Of a stretch of 64,000 bases of DNA, positions 10,027 through 21,350 are shown in pieces (within the stretch, counting starts at the first letter, position 1; each line of letters begins with the position of its first letter). Both the position numbers and the translations under genes were made by a program. Below the pieces are notes generated by a model. It did not search any database, was not told where the DNA came from, and saw only the letters and a list, made by a program, of their open reading frames with translations. Source of the stretch: Lucinisca nassula (taxonomy: Eukaryota; Mollusca; Bivalvia; Lucinida; Lucinidae); NCBI GenBank assembly GCA_963580285.1, contig OY757010.1:210770138-210834137 (forward strand). Reading direction: 5' to 3'.

Positions 10027-11150
10027 AAACAAGAGACTCACGGGCCACTATGCTCACCAGAGCTCAGAGGGCACTGCCCTCTGGCAGCCATGTATTTTAA
10101 TAAACCATGGAAGCCGATGAAATTTGGACCCAATCAGCCTAGTGGTTTCAGTGGACCCTAACAGCCTAGTGGCTTTAGGGGACTGATGAGTGCTTGACTG
10201 TGCTGTTGCATGACAACAGACAACAATTGACAACGGCCCATCTGTGGCAAGCAATAGGCCTAAAATTATATGGCAGATAGACCATTGTTTAAGGAATATT
10301 TCCATAAAAGTTTGACAAAATATCTTGAAAGGCGTAAATGTCATTTTTCCATTTTCAATATTATAGGTCCATGGAAACTCTTAACTTGTCATATTAACTA
10401 AACTAAAGAGCCATATTATATTAAAAACACAAAACCAGTAAAGGCATATATTGTGAATATTTGCATAAATTCTCAGCCTCGGGGGGCATATGGTTTATGA
10501 GAAGTATGAGGAAATAATGTTTTAAGTATCTTTTTAATTTATGTTTGGAAACCAATAAAAATGTGCAGTATGCCTTAAATCATAAGGCAGATAGAAGATT
10601 GCTTAAAGAATATTTCTATGAAAGTTCTGCCAAAATATCTTGGCAGTAAATGCAAAATTTCAATTTGCCCCATTATAAGTCTATGGAAACTCTTAGTTGC
10701 CATAGCAACCAAACTATTGAAACGAAAGAACAGAAATTCATAACAAAAATACATGTTCATGCAAATATGGTGAATATTTCCAGAAAGTCTCAGCCTCATA
10801 GAGAATATGGTTTCTGAGATGATTTTTAAGTGTTTTCTTTTCTGTTTTTTGGGGGCTATTTTGGTTTCCATGACAACCAGTAAATGTGAGCAGGTAGCCC
10901 AAAATCATATGGCAGATAGATAACAGCTAAAAGAATAATAATATGAAACTTTTGTTAAAATATCCGCAAAGGCTTGGCAGGAAATACCATTTTGCAATTT
11001 TCCACCATGATACCTCAATGGAAAACTGACTGACTAAAAATTACATAAAAGTGTTGACTGGGCCATTAAACTCCAAAACAAACAAACAATACCTCAATGA
11101 TAACCCCAAGTTGCCAAAGCAACCAAACTAAACAGCAGACTTTCAATAAT
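10027..11150 (+). mobile_element. Array element with E-units of about 320 bp
   Basis: The 5' terminus 'aacaagagactcacgggcc' and 'gctcaccagagctcag' belongs to the family that also starts at 18776 and 62949. Three units begin near 10272, 10588 and 10914 and carry 'atatttcc', 'aaatatcttg' and 'tatggaaactctta'. No 3' hairpin terminus was found; the next element begins at about 11155. Confidence 0.65.
11010..11100 (+). mobile_element. SINE 3' tail fragment with target-site duplication
   Basis: A fragment of about 70 bp, 'agtgttgactgggccattaa' followed by a caaacaaacaa tail, is flanked by 'atacctcaatg' at about 11010-11020 and 11090-11100. The tail matches the tRNA-headed SINE of 46125-46437. A severely 5'-truncated retroposition is the simplest explanation. 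Confidence 0.7.
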
Positions 11151-11154
11151 AAAA

Positions 11155-12625
11155 AACAAGAGCACCGCATGCTGGCGCCAACGCTCGAACGCTCGGCTGC
11201 AGTTTCTTTTAGTTAAACAAAAATTCTAAGTCGAAAAAGGGGCATAACTGTGCCAAAAATATTTTGAAGGTTACCTCACCTATTGGTATGAGTTCCCCGT
11301 TTCATAATGAACAACTAGTCCGAGTTTCAAGTAAATATGTTCAGCAATGACAGAGATATTACAAAATGTCCAAGTTTTTGCAAAACGAAGACGCAAAAAT
11401 TCTAAGTCGAAAAGAGTCATAACTGTGCCAAAAATATTTTGAGGTTTACCTCGCCTATTGGTATGAGTTCCCCTTTTCATAATGAACAACTAGTCCAAGT
11501 TTCAAGTAAATATGTTCAGTAATGACAGAGATATTACAAAATGTCCAAGTTTTTGCACGAAATTCTAAGTCGAACTAGAAATGCGTCCATAGGACACGGA
11601 TGCCCCCGCCTGAAAATATGTCTATGTTCGTATTCATCCATAGAAAGTTATTGACCGTGTTTAAGTTTTGGACGCTTTTTTCACATTTGACCTCTAAGTA
11701 TGACCTTGACCTTGGAGGTAAGGACCTTGGTTTTGTGTGAGGCAGATTGTCTCATGATGGCCAACATTTCTGCCAAGTAATTTCAAAATCCATCCCGAGA
11801 TAAGAAAGTAATTGACTGCGTTAAAGTTTCGGACCATTTTTGACATTTCTCTAAGTTTGACCTTGACCTTTGGGGTACGGACCTGGGTTTTGTACGTGAC
11901 ACATTGTCTCATGATGGTTAACATTTCTAAAAAGTAATTTCAAAAACCATCCAGAAATAAGAAAGTTATTGGCTGCGTATAAGTTTCCGACCCTTTTTTG
12001 ACCTTTGACCGCTAAGTATGACCTTGAACTTGGAGGTACGGACCTGGGTTTTGCACGTTACACGTCGTCTCATGATGGTTAACATTTCTGCCGAGTAATT
12101 TTAAAATCCTTCGAGAAATAAGGAAGTTATTGACCGCGTTTAAGTTTCGGATGCACGGACGCACGGACGTTCTCACGGATGTATTCTTATGTTGCTATTT
12201 TTGGCAGGATCGATACTTAAGTGGCTAGTTTTAGCCACAGAAAAGAAGTATTTTCGGTGTCTAACGGAATTGATCCCATTGACTTACATTGATTCTGTCC
12301 ATTTACATAGCCACCTAACTATACATTTGTTAGTGCGGACAGACGGACGAACGGATGGACGGACAGGGGCAACGCTATATGCCCTTTCCACCATTCTTCG
12401 AATGGCGGGGGCATAACTGTGCCAAAAATATTTTGAGGGTTACCTCACCTATTCGTATGTGTTCCCTTTTCATAATGAACAACTAGTCCGAGTTTCAAAT
12501 GAATAAATTCAGTAATGACAGAGATATTACAAAATGTCCAAGTTTTTGCACGAAGATGACGCAGACGAGGACGCCAGAGCTAAGACAATACCGCGTCGTT
12601 TTCTTCGAAAACAGCCGAGCTAGAA
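11155..12625 (+). mobile_element. Array element with C-units, split by a nested element
   Basis: Begins 'caagagcaccgcatgctggc' at 11158. Units of about 165-176 bp with 'ttctaagtcgaaaa' and 'aactgtgccaaaaatatt' start at 11221, 11397 and 11560. The third unit is interrupted at about 11574 and the sequence resumes at about 12413 with 'aactgtgccaaaaatatt'. The 3' part, 'gatgacgcagacgaggacgc' and 'ttttcttcgaaaacagcc', closes the element near 12625. Confidence 0.7.
11574..12412 (+). mobile_element. Nested array element with D-units
   Basis: Starts 'ctagaaatgcgtccatagg' with 'gatgcccccgcc' and ends 'cttcgaatggcgggggcat', so the CCCCCGCC/GGCGGGGG words near the ends are inverted repeats. Inside are three units of about 159 bp with 'gaccttgacctt' (about 11700, 11860, 12018), a cacggacgcacgg microsatellite (about 12150) and a short unique segment. 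It sits inside a C-unit of the surrounding element. Confidence 0.75.
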
Positions 12626-13692
12626 ACCTGTTGGTTTAGGGGTTGGGATCTGTAAGGTTTCTGAGATATTGGGCCTTTAATGAAGTAGAGGGGTGGGGCA
12701 TGGCACAAGGCACCCAAGGGAACCCCCGTTGGTGTCACAGAATGTCCCTAATCATAAGGAGCATGAATATATATGATTTAGGGGTGGAGCTCTGAACAGT
12801 TTCTCAGATATATGACCTTTTGTGAGGTAGAGGGTGGGACATGGCCCTGTCACAACGCAGACCCCAAGGTTGGTGTCACTGAATGTTCTCACCATAAGGA
12901 ACAAGAGTATATATGGTTTAGGGGTGGGGATCTGTAAGGTTTCCAAGATACTGGGTCTAATTATGAAGTGGAGGGGGTGGGGCAATGTTCTGGCACATCC
13001 CAGGGGCCCCAAGGTTGGTGTCACTGAATGCGTCTTATCATAAGGAACAAGAAAATGTTTGGTTTAGGGATGGGGATCTGAATGGTTTCCAAGATATATG
13101 GCCTTTTATGAAGTGGAGGGGATGGGGAAAATGCCCCGGCGCATCCTGAGGGCCCCCAGGTTGGTGTCACTGAATGCGTCAAATAATAAGGAACAAGAAT
13201 ATATATGGTTTAGGGGAGGGGATCTAAATGGTGTCGGAGATATTGGGCTTTTATGAAGTGGAGGGGTGGGGCAATGCCCCACCGCATCCTGGGAGCCCAC
13301 AAGTTGGTGTCACTGAAAGCGTCTTATCATAAAGAACAAGAATATATATTAAGGGGTGGGGATCTCAATGGTTCCTGAGATATATTGCCTTTTATAAATC
13401 GGAGGGTGTGGGGCATGGCCTCGGCCCAACCCAGGGGACCCAGGTTGGTGTCACTGAATATGTCATATCCTCAGGATCAAGTATATGGTTTAGGGGTATA
13501 TTTCCGAGATATTGGGCCTTTTATGAAGTGGAGGGGGTGGTGCAAGGCCCCGGGCGCATCCCGGGGGCCCCCAGTTACTGTCACTGAATGCATCTTACCA
13601 TAAGGAACAAGAATATATATGGTTTAGGGCTGGGGATCTGCAAGGTTTCCGAGATACTGGGCCTTATATGAAGTGGAGGGGGTGGGGCAAGG
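12626..13692 (+). repeat. G-rich array, G-units of about 145 bp
   Basis: Seven to eight units with 'ggtttaggggtggggatctg', 'gaagtggaggg' and 'ttggtgtcactgaatg'; starts near 12632, 12776, 12916, 13060, 13205, 13353, 13487 and 13620. The G-rich strand has many runs of three or more G. The same unit fills 63040-64000. Reading frames here are unit translations. Confidence 0.8.
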
Positions 13693-14090
13693 CGTTTTGG
13701 TTGTGCCGTTGTGGAGGCCGTAAAACTTTTTCCAGTACAGCCATGTTTTAGTCCTTAAGAACCCAATCCTAATGGGCTGATCACAATGCTGTCACGTTGA
13801 TTATTCTGATTCGTCACCCGTTTTGGTTGTTCATTTTTAGTTACGTTTGTCCTTCCTGTTTAATGTTTATCTTGTTGGTAATTCTGATTCTTTTCCCCCA
13901 TTATGATAAGGTTTGGATATTCTGAGTCACCACCTGTTTGGAAAAGAGCTGCTGACTCGGTTTACCTGTTGTTCGTTCTGTTTACTGTCTACACTACATG
14001 TTTCGACTTTTTTCCCTAGTGATATTGCGGGGAGAATTTTGGATCTGATTGTATCAGTTCCTGATCGTTTCTCCTTTTAACTTTACTATC
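13693..14090 (+). mobile_element. Retroelement fragment related to the second hammerhead family
   Basis: Opens with 'ggttgtgccgttgtggaggc' and 'cgtaaaac', matching the start of the hammerhead element at 24170 (gttgtgccgtgtggcgg). It ends with 'tgtatcagttcctgatcg', the Penelope-like tail signature. No hammerhead core was found in it. It links the ribozyme-bearing family and the tails, but only by short similarities. Confidence 0.45.
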
Positions 14091-14345
14091 TGCCACGTTT
14101 CAGCTTGATCGGAGGAAACTGTAGAAGAAGTTATCCGGAAACGAAAATGTTTACCGAAATTTTCAAAGGGGTAAAACTCTTGTTAATATTTGCTGTACGG
14201 TTAACCTCAAAATTACGCACATCTCGACATCATAGTCTCACTATCTACCAAGTTTCAGCTGGACTGGATAAAAACTGTAGGAGGATTTATCCCGAAACGA
14301 AAACAAATATGGACGGACGCGACCCCATAACATAATACGACCTTT
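14091..14345 (+). repeat. S-unit array remnant with 3' terminus
   Basis: One and a half S-units ('tgttaatatttgctg', 'catcatagtctcactatcta', 'ccaagtttcagctgg') followed by 'atatggacggacgcgacccc' and an A/T-rich end. It looks like the 3' end of an element like the one at 8800-9810. Confidence 0.6.
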
Positions 14346-15243
14346 TTTCAAAACAGGCATATAAAACTTTTCACATGTTTGGTGTGTACTGGTTGAATAG
14401 GACGCCACGGACGGCGTCGTGAAGTTTGACGTCAGTGAATGTACCGTGATGTCAAAATAGCCGAATTATTGTGTCGACAATCTTGGTGACTGTACTACTG
14501 AAAATCTTTCTTTTTTTCTATCCACCCCTCACTCCGATGTAAGATTCTTACAATCTCACATGTGGCCCAAGCAAAGCTCGACCCCAAGTATCTGAATCAA
14601 GCTAAAAGATTCATATAAAAGGTTGATATTGTTACTGGGTGTTTGTAACGTACACATTGTAACATTTTGACAGTGAAGTCTTTTTGGTATCATTTTTGAC
14701 GATGGGGATCACACGACTCCAGCTCGGGCCATTTGTAAACAGGAATAGATCTACTGCGCCTATTTACGCATTGAAATGTTCTTTCAGAGGCTGTGTTAGA
14801 CAGGTAAACAATTACATAATAATTACTGGATTAACCCATAATATATGCCGAAAACGTTTTTTTGTCAGAATGCCTCCTGCAGTTTGACAAAGGTCTGAAT
14901 TCTTTTTTTTTTTTTCATGAACAGCCTATAAAAATGAATAAATAATATGAGTGAACTTACATGCACAGAATATTTTGTTATTTTACGAAGTAATTAATTT
15001 TAGAACTTTATGTCCCTTTACTTACTTATAACAGTGTACTTAAGAACCCGACTAGAATATAAACTATCAGGGTATTCACTGTTTCTTCATTTTTTTGTCT
15101 AAAAGCAAAGACTGTGAGTACCAGCGGTTTTAACGAGCACTCACAATCTATGTTTAAAGCAGAAATAAAGAAAATATCACTACGCTAAGCATTTAAGACA
15201 AGATGGTTAAAGGAAAACATCATACTCAGTAATTTCTGCCCAC
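14346..15243. other. Mostly unique, probably intronic or intergenic sequence
   Basis: About 900 bp with little repeat content. Around 14505-14600 there is a degenerate match to the SINE at 23215-23430 (cacatgtggcccaagcaaag). Around 15105-15150 a small palindrome related to the hairpin at 15876-15931 is present. A weak exon candidate is listed separately. Confidence 0.5.
14702..14813 (+). CDS. Possible first coding exon, weak
   Basis: ATG at 14702 opens 37 codons up to a good-looking donor, CAG followed by gtaaac at 14814. The predicted N-terminus (MGITRLQLGPFV...) has five to six arginines and no acidic residue before the donor, like a mitochondrial targeting presequence. There is no downstream exon that can be joined with confidence and the frame is short, so this may be chance. 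It is on the opposite strand to the macro-domain exon. Confidence 0.2.
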
Positions 15244-15560
15244 CACAACATTTTGTTTGTTTTCTTTGAACTGAGGTTTAACGTCCCCGTCAACACTGTA
15301 TAGGTCATTTTGGAGACGTTGCTTCCAATTTTTGGGACTTTTACCCGACATTGAGATGAAATGACATCACAAGCCATGTCGCCTATGAAACCAATAGGGT
15401 TTATAAGGATGGGCGGTCGACTCCTACCGCTTTGCCTAGGCAGGCTTAGATCCTCTTAGCGGTTTACCAGTACTCATGTGCGATCGGTCTCAGCTCTGCG
15501 TGGAAGCATCATGCAGCCCATCTATTTCTTCAAGCCCCGATGGGCGGGGCCAAACCCATC
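15244..15560 (-). mobile_element. SINE family B, full length
   Basis: The minus strand runs from 'gccccgcccatcggggcttg' to 'gttgacggggacgttaaacc'. Possible short direct repeats 'cacaacat' flank it (about 15242 and 15560). Sequence blocks are in the same order as in the other copies. Confidence 0.75.
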
Positions 15561-16090
15561 ACAACATACTAACAGTAGATACACCTGAAATATTTTCCAC
15601 CTTTTTGTACAAGGGATACACAACTTTGATAACTTTCTTTTTGGTTTCCTATTAGCCAAACCCCATCAGTAAGGTATCTTTAGGAAGCATATTATTGCAA
15701 AAGCAGGTGCCTATGGAAAAGGAACGCCAAAAAAAATATTAAAAAAGCAATGTTTCCCTTTCATCACAAAAGCACACCTATATAATTCTGACCTTCTTGA
15801 ACCCCACTTTTATATAGTAAAACTGGGGTTTACAGGGGTAAACCTTATTTTTATTATTTCCGCTCTAAAATAAGGATTGTGAGTACTCGTTAGAACCGCT
15901 CATCGATGCGGTTCTAACGAGTACCTACAATATATATTTTGAGACAAATAAGAAAACTATCACAGTTTTTCAACTGAAAATTGTCAATTTTTCGGAGGTA
16001 AACTTTACAATGTAATTGTATAGGGTTTTTGTTGTAATGAAAGTGTATCCATTCCTCTAATGGAGCAGGGATAGAACTACAAGGAATACA
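15561..16090. other. Unique sequence with a palindromic element
   Basis: No gene recognised. It contains the strong hairpin listed at 15876-15931 and runs up to the SINE target-site duplication at 16091. Confidence 0.5.
15876..15931. repeat. Strong hairpin, MITE-like
   Basis: Arms of 24 nt (15876-15899 and 15908-15931) pair at 22 of 24 positions around the 8-base loop TCATCGAT. The arms share the words 'cgttagaaccgc' and 'gagtac' with weaker palindromes near 15105-15150 and a half-copy near 26209-26250 ('ggttttaacaagcactcaca'), so it is a dispersed foldback element and not a terminator. Confidence 0.75.
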
Positions 16091-16280
16091 ACTCCCTTAT
16101 CAATATAGAAGCCTCTGGTGTAGTGGTTATGCTACTCGCCTTGTAAACCAGGGGTCGCAGGATCGATCCCGGGCTTCTCCAGACTTTCAGATTAGTCTTT
16201 AAACTGAGGATCCATCTCTGTATGACCTTAGCTGTTGGCGGGACGTAAAACTCGAACACTCACTCACTCCCTTATCAATA
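16091..16280 (+). mobile_element. tRNA-Thr-derived SINE with target-site duplication
   Basis: Flanked by 'actcccttatcaata' at 16091-16105 and 16266-16280. The head (16106-16170) keeps an A box (TGGTGTAGTGG), a B box (GGATCGATCCC) and an anticodon-loop-like CTTGTAA, fitting a tRNA-Thr(TGT) ancestor. The body ends 'ttagctgttggcgggacgta' and then a cactcactc tail. The tRNA part lacks a clean acceptor stem, so it is a SINE head and not a working tRNA gene. A second copy is at 55959-56118. Confidence 0.85.
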
Positions 16281-17010
16281 GGGATCTACACTGAAAATAA
16301 AACAAAAATGCTCCTTAGGAACTAATTCCTTCAATGGAGAACCCAGATAATGAGGGCTGCTGATTACTGGAAGGTCCAACAAAACACAAAAGCTGCCTTC
16401 CAAGGTAAAATGGTGAAAAGTTTGAGAGGTGTCTGCATTCCTTTTACCCTTTTCTTGCCGAATCAATTAATTTTGCCACACCCATGACTGTCTATCTACC
16501 AATCAAATTACATGACAGACCGTTAGATGTTACAATTACATCTGGAACATTCAAAGATATACATGTAAGGCGAACGCTTGGACGATCCCTTCTTCGTAAT
16601 TGCAAATACTGGCTTGCATCGGCAGGTTAACTTCTCTAAGTTTATGTTTTCTTGTGTCTAAGATTTTAATGCAGTGTTTTAAAAACAAAAATGATATCTA
16701 TCCCTTAAGCTAGAATGTATTTTTGAAATAAACTATGTGTTGCAAAATGTCTTGTACTTAGCATAGAATACTTGCAACTGCTTGAACTATATACATGTAG
16801 TTATAGGTATTTGTACTTTGTGAATCTTTGTACTGTGTCATAATAATAAAGGTAAAAAATACATAACATAATGTATTTATTCAATTTACAAACTGAATGA
16901 AAAACAGTGTGTATTCTGATCAGATGGCTTCATTAGAAGGCATGTGATCTGGTTATTCACAGTTTGTAAAAGGAAGGCGTTGTCATGATCAGAGACCAAG
17001 GGTTAATTAC
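16281..17010 (-). other. Probable intron of the macro-domain gene (3' side)
   Basis: Unique AT-rich sequence following the donor of the exon at 17011-17160 on the minus strand. I searched by eye for the continuation of the macro domain and did not find it here. Confidence 0.45.
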
Positions 17011-17160
17011 CTCTTGATAGGTCCAAGTCTTCATTGGAACTGTTAATGATGCAGTCATCTTTCGACTCAGTGATGTCTCCTTGTTTCACACTAATGGCAA
17101 TGCCTCCAATATCTAGTGATCCGTCAGATTTTGATGATGGCACTTTAACCCAGCCTCCAT
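17011..17160 (-). CDS. Macro-domain exon, PARP14/15-like host gene
   Basis: An internal exon on the minus strand. The acceptor is 'tattttgtag' just before 17160, and the donor is AAGAG followed by gtaatt (17010-17005). It is 150 bp: two bases, 49 codons and one base. It translates to GGWVKVPSSKSDGSLDIGG and continues with the hallmark start of a macro domain, VKQGDIT then DCIINSSNEDLDLSRG. In this family the GDIT and N(A/S)(A/S)NEDL motifs form the ADP-ribose-binding pocket, and mono-ADP-ribosyltransferases of the PARP14 type carry several such domains. Flanking exons were not found in the window, so gene identity beyond the macro domain is inference. Confidence 0.75.
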
Positions 17161-18265
17161 CTACAAAATAGAATCAAAATCAAAGAATGAGAGTACTGTT
17201 GGGTCGATTGTCTCTGAGTGTAAGCTGGGAAAATAGTCTTGGACTGAGACTTAAACTGTTTTGTTTAACCATTAAATTCTAGTTTGTAAGTAAAAAGTGT
17301 AAACCCTGATCAGACGCCTTGTTCAGCGGCGTCCGAGAGGCGTATGATCTTGGTCTACACTGTTTACCAAGCGCATCCCATGAGTCCAGTTCAGATTCTA
17401 TAGATAACACTCTTACATATCGATAAAAATAGTGAAACTATTTTCTATAAATAGTGATGATCACGCGGACTTCAGCTTTGAAAAGTTTACTGCTCTACAT
17501 AAATTTGAGTAGACTGATAAAAAATCGACCAAATAAGGTGTGTCGGATGGGGATGTTCCTTTTGACAACTACTTACAACAGAACATCGGTGAGCCAGTTT
17601 GTTTACCCAGAGAGAGCATCTACACCAGTGAGCTTGGGTATTTAAGTCAATGCAGTGACAAAAAAACTCAGATCATATTGTGTAGATGAACAAGCAGGTC
17701 TCCCTCCTGGATAAGCACACATTATCAGAAACATCTTCCTATGATTCCATATATAAATGAGCCAGTTTATACAATTAGCAACCATAGGTCTTTCTAAGAT
17801 GACCACTCAGTATACTGATCAGGTCTCATTTAAAGATATTTAAATATTCTGGTCTTTTTATTGATGTTTAAACAATACAGAGTTGCTGCATTACAGACTG
17901 CAAAGTAAATAACTTCGACCTGATTCACTTTAATTTTGTAAGTTACCTCTCGATGTTACTTCATAATTCCATAAGGAGCAGAAAAAATAAACTTAATGTT
18001 TATATCTACAGTCTTTTTTTTCAGAATCTGAAGATTAATCTTGTATTCTCGCATAAAAGCCTCCGAACATAACTGTTTGAAGCTATACTGACATTGACAA
18101 TGATTTATTTGCCCCAAACAAATTCACAATGAATGGTAATGACAAGCCTGTAAAATAAAGTACATTAATTAAAGAAGCAATGGTGATGATGTGTTTAAAA
18201 CCAAGGAAGTTATTTATAACAAGCTTTCGCGTCTTTCAAAAAGAGACCTGATGGATTTAATTAAC
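17161..18265 (-). other. Probable intron of the macro-domain gene (5' side)
   Basis: About 1.1 kb of unique AT-rich sequence upstream of the macro exon's acceptor. No second exon with paired splice sites and an open frame was convincing. Confidence 0.45.
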
Positions 18266-18269
18266 ATTT

Positions 18270-18565
18270 TCACACTTGGAATTCTTTCCACTGACCGTTC
18301 CAAGGCGGTTCTTCTGTGGCGGTTTATTTATGTTGTTGTTTGTTACTTACTGTGTGTATCCCTTGTGTCCTTTTATTTTGGATGGCCATTTGGCCATTTT
18401 GTTGGAAAGTAACTGTCCTTATGGCCGTCCTTTGTTTAGGTTTCCATTATGGTCTGGTCGCTTCATGTTTGTGTTTCTTTCCCTTTGGTGTCTTTGATGG
18501 GTGGAGTAAGTTAATTGTATCGATTCCTGATCGTTGTTTTACTTTAGCTTTGAATGGATCAGATT
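18270..18565 (+). mobile_element. Penelope-like tail copy
   Basis: Plus-strand tail from 'ccactgaccgttccaaggcg' to 'gattcctgatcgttgtttta'. The family's small open frame is present again (18276-18497). 5'-truncated, without reverse transcriptase sequence. Confidence 0.75.
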
Positions 18566-18775
18566 CGGTGTTTAAACAACAAAACCCATGTTAAAATCAT
18601 GAAAATCGCATATGATTTTGACAACACAAGATGAGCATTGCTTCGTTTATGTTTCCTTGAGCGAAGGATTCTGTCGCCTTGAACGTAGCATTTTAAAGTT
18701 TTACCATGGCGGCTCCATCATAATTGTGTATGAGTAAATAACTGTTCAGCAATAAGTAAGCTATGAGCAAACAAG
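18566..18775. other. Short unassigned stretch
   Basis: No repeat or gene recognised between the retroelement tail and the next element. Confidence 0.4.
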
Positions 18776-20217
18776 AGACCCATGGGCAACTACGCCCACC
18801 AGAGGTCTTGTGGTTTATACCATACACAGGCATGGCGCCCATCTTGGTCATGTGACTACAATCACACAGATAACTTTTCATTGCCTCATTCCAGAGCGGC
18901 TCTTCATGTAATTTGGTTGTAATCAGCACAGCAGATTTAGTGGAGAAGAAGATAAAAATACCGAAACTAAGTCATCCAGGACAAAGGTCACTAAATGATA
19001 AATTGATAAACTTCCATTCAGCTGATTGCAAATATCGATGCCACGAGCTACAACAGAATCAGAAAAATCCCGTGGTTTGCCTTTTTTCCATACAAATGTC
19101 CAAGTGGCCAAATTTGATTTTTAAAACAGGTCAAGGTCAACCAAAGGTCATCATTTGAATAAACTTGGTGGGACCCAAGTCCCTTTTGTTATTTACAATT
19201 TCAGAAGGTCATTGTGTTCCAGAGGAGAACAATTGTAATTGTGTTTACCATATATGGACATGGTGGCCATATTGGTCATGTGATCTTGTCCTTAAGAACA
19301 AACTTTCGTTCCACATTCCTATTGAGGCTCCTATTTTCCATATGTAATTTGCAGGAGTTTAACTGGAGAAGAAGATAAAAACAGTGAATTAGAGGCATCA
19401 ACGACAAAGGTCAATCATTACCTTGACCTTTGGAAGTTATTTACTTCCACTCAGCTGACTGCAAATACTATTTCTGACGCTACCATGCAATCAGTAAAAT
19501 CCATTGTTTTTGCCTTTTTCCATACAAATGTCTAAGTGACCAAATTTGACCTTCGCGAAAAACAGGTCGAGGTAAACCAAAGGGCATCATTTGAACACAC
19601 TAGGTAGAGCCAGAGTCCCCGATGCTGCATACCAAGTTTCAAGGTCATCGAACATTCAGTTCCTAAGAAGGTTTTTAAACATTTTTACCAAATATGGGCA
19701 TAGTAGCCATATTGGTCATGTGACCCAGTCCTTAGAAACAAACTTTCGTTCAGCCCTCCCATAGAGGCTCAATATGTAATTTGTTTCAATCAACCCAGCA
19801 GTTTAAGTAAAATACTGAATCTGAGCCATCAAGGACAAAGGTCAGTGGATGACCTTGACCATTGGAATTAGAAAATTTCCATTCAGCTGATTGCAAATAT
19901 CATTTCTTATGCCACAGGCTACCATGCAATGAGAAAATCCACTGTTTTGCCTTTTTTCATACAAAAGTCTAAGTGACTAAATATGACCTTTAGGTAAAAC
20001 AGGTCAATGTTAACCAAAGGTAATCGTTTGAACAAATGTGCTAGGGCCCGAGTCCCCGATGATGCATACTAACGTTTAAGGTCATCGGCCATTCGGTTCC
20101 TGAGAATAAGATTTTTAAAGGTTTTTACCATATTTGGGCATGGCGGCCGTATTGGTCATGTGAGGCATTCCTTCCAAAGAAACTTTCGTTCCCCCTTTCA
20201 ATAGAGGCGCCACATGA

Positions 20218-20457
20218 AAAATAGAAATGGAGGCAATGATCAGGACTCGATACAATTAATCCAGACACCAAAGGGAAAGAAACAAAAACATGAAACAACA
20301 GACCACAATGGAAACATCAATAGCGGTAAGCCAAAAGGACAATTACTTTCCCACAAAATGTCCAATGGGCTATCCAAAATAAAATAATATAAGCGACACA
20401 AACACCCAAAGACAAACCATAACAAAAATAAACCGCGACAGAAGAACCGCCTTGATT
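20218..20457 (-). mobile_element. Retroelement tail nested in the V-unit array
   Basis: Minus-strand tail ending 'gagtcctgatcattgcctcc' and 'atttctatttt', with 'ggcggttcttctgtcgcgg' at its 5' side. It splits a V-unit, so it is younger than that array. Confidence 0.75.
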
Positions 20458-20934
20458 TACTTTCAATAAACCCAGCAGTTTAAGTTGAGAAAAAGATAAA
20501 ACAATACTGCATCTGAGCCATCCAGGACAAAGGTCAGTGAATCACCCTGACCTTTGGAATTGATAAAACTTTCATTCAGCCGATTGCAAATATCATTTCT
20601 GATGCAACAGTCTATAATGCAACCAGAAAATCCACTGCGTTGCCTTTTTCCACACAAATGTCTAAGTGACCAAACACCTTGACATGAAACCGACCAAAGT
20701 CAACCAATGGTCAACACTTGAACAAACTTAATAGGGCCCGAGGCCCCGATGCTGCAAAACGGGTTTCAAGGTCACGGGTCATTCGATTCCTGAGAAGAAG
20801 ATTTTTTCAAGGTTTTTACCATAAATGGGTATGGCGGCCATATTGGTCATGTGAACCAGTCCTTACGAACAAACTTTCGTTCCACCTTCCCACAGAGGCT
20901 CTAACTGTAAATTTGGTTTCAATTGGCCGGGGTT

Positions 20935-21245
20935 TTGTCTGTTTTGTTTGATTTGAGCTTTAACGTTCCCGTTAACACTGGAAAGGTCATTTTGGAGACG
21001 TTGCTTCCAATTTTGTGGGACTTTTACCCGTCATTGAGATCAAATGACATCTCAAGCTCTGTCACCCAATGAAACCAATAGGGTTTATAAGCATGGACGG
21101 TCCGACTCACACCGCTTTGCCTGGGATTGCTTAGATCCTCTTAGCGGTTTACCAGTACTCGTGTGCGGGTCGGATTCAGCTCTGCCCGGAAGCATTATGC
21201 TGCCCATATATTTCTTCAAGCCCCGATCGGCGGTGGCCATAATTG
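20935..21245 (-). mobile_element. SINE family B nested in the V-unit element
   Basis: Minus-strand full-length family B copy (head 'gccgatcggggcttgaag', tail 'gttaacgggaacgttaaagc'). The words 'tttcaattggccggg' before it and 'ataattggccgggtagtttc' after it look like a target-site duplication (aattggccggg). Confidence 0.8.
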
Positions 21246-21350
21246 GCCGGGTAGTTTCAGATGAAAATGTTGACGCATACGCAAACGACGGCGACGGACC
21301 ACTGCCTATAATATGAGCTCCCCCAGAGCCTTCGTCTCTGGTGAGCTAAA

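Larger units (their letters stand above)
18776..21350 (+). mobile_element. Array element with V-units of about 440 bp
   Basis: 5' terminus 'aacaagagacccatgggcaa' (18769-18776 onward) and 3' hairpin with AGCTCCCC... and GGTGAGCT at 21311-21345, after an acgcatacgcaaacgacgg microsatellite. Units start near 18816, 19247, 19687, 20126 and 20816 and contain 'taccatatatgggcatggcg', 'ggtcatgtgac' and repeated 'gaccttgacc'. Two later insertions interrupt it (20218-20457 and 20935-21245); after removing them the unit spacing is regular. It shares the 'ggcggccat.ttggtcatgtg' word with the inverted-repeat element at 56753-60282. Confidence 0.8.

Noticed and set aside
9769..10161. 130-codon plus-strand reading frame
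   Set aside because: It is a chimera of S-unit, antisense retroelement tail and the 5' terminus of the next element.
16106..16170. tRNA-Thr gene
   Set aside because: A and B boxes are recognisable, but the acceptor stem does not pair, it is followed by a SINE body, and it is flanked by target-site duplications.
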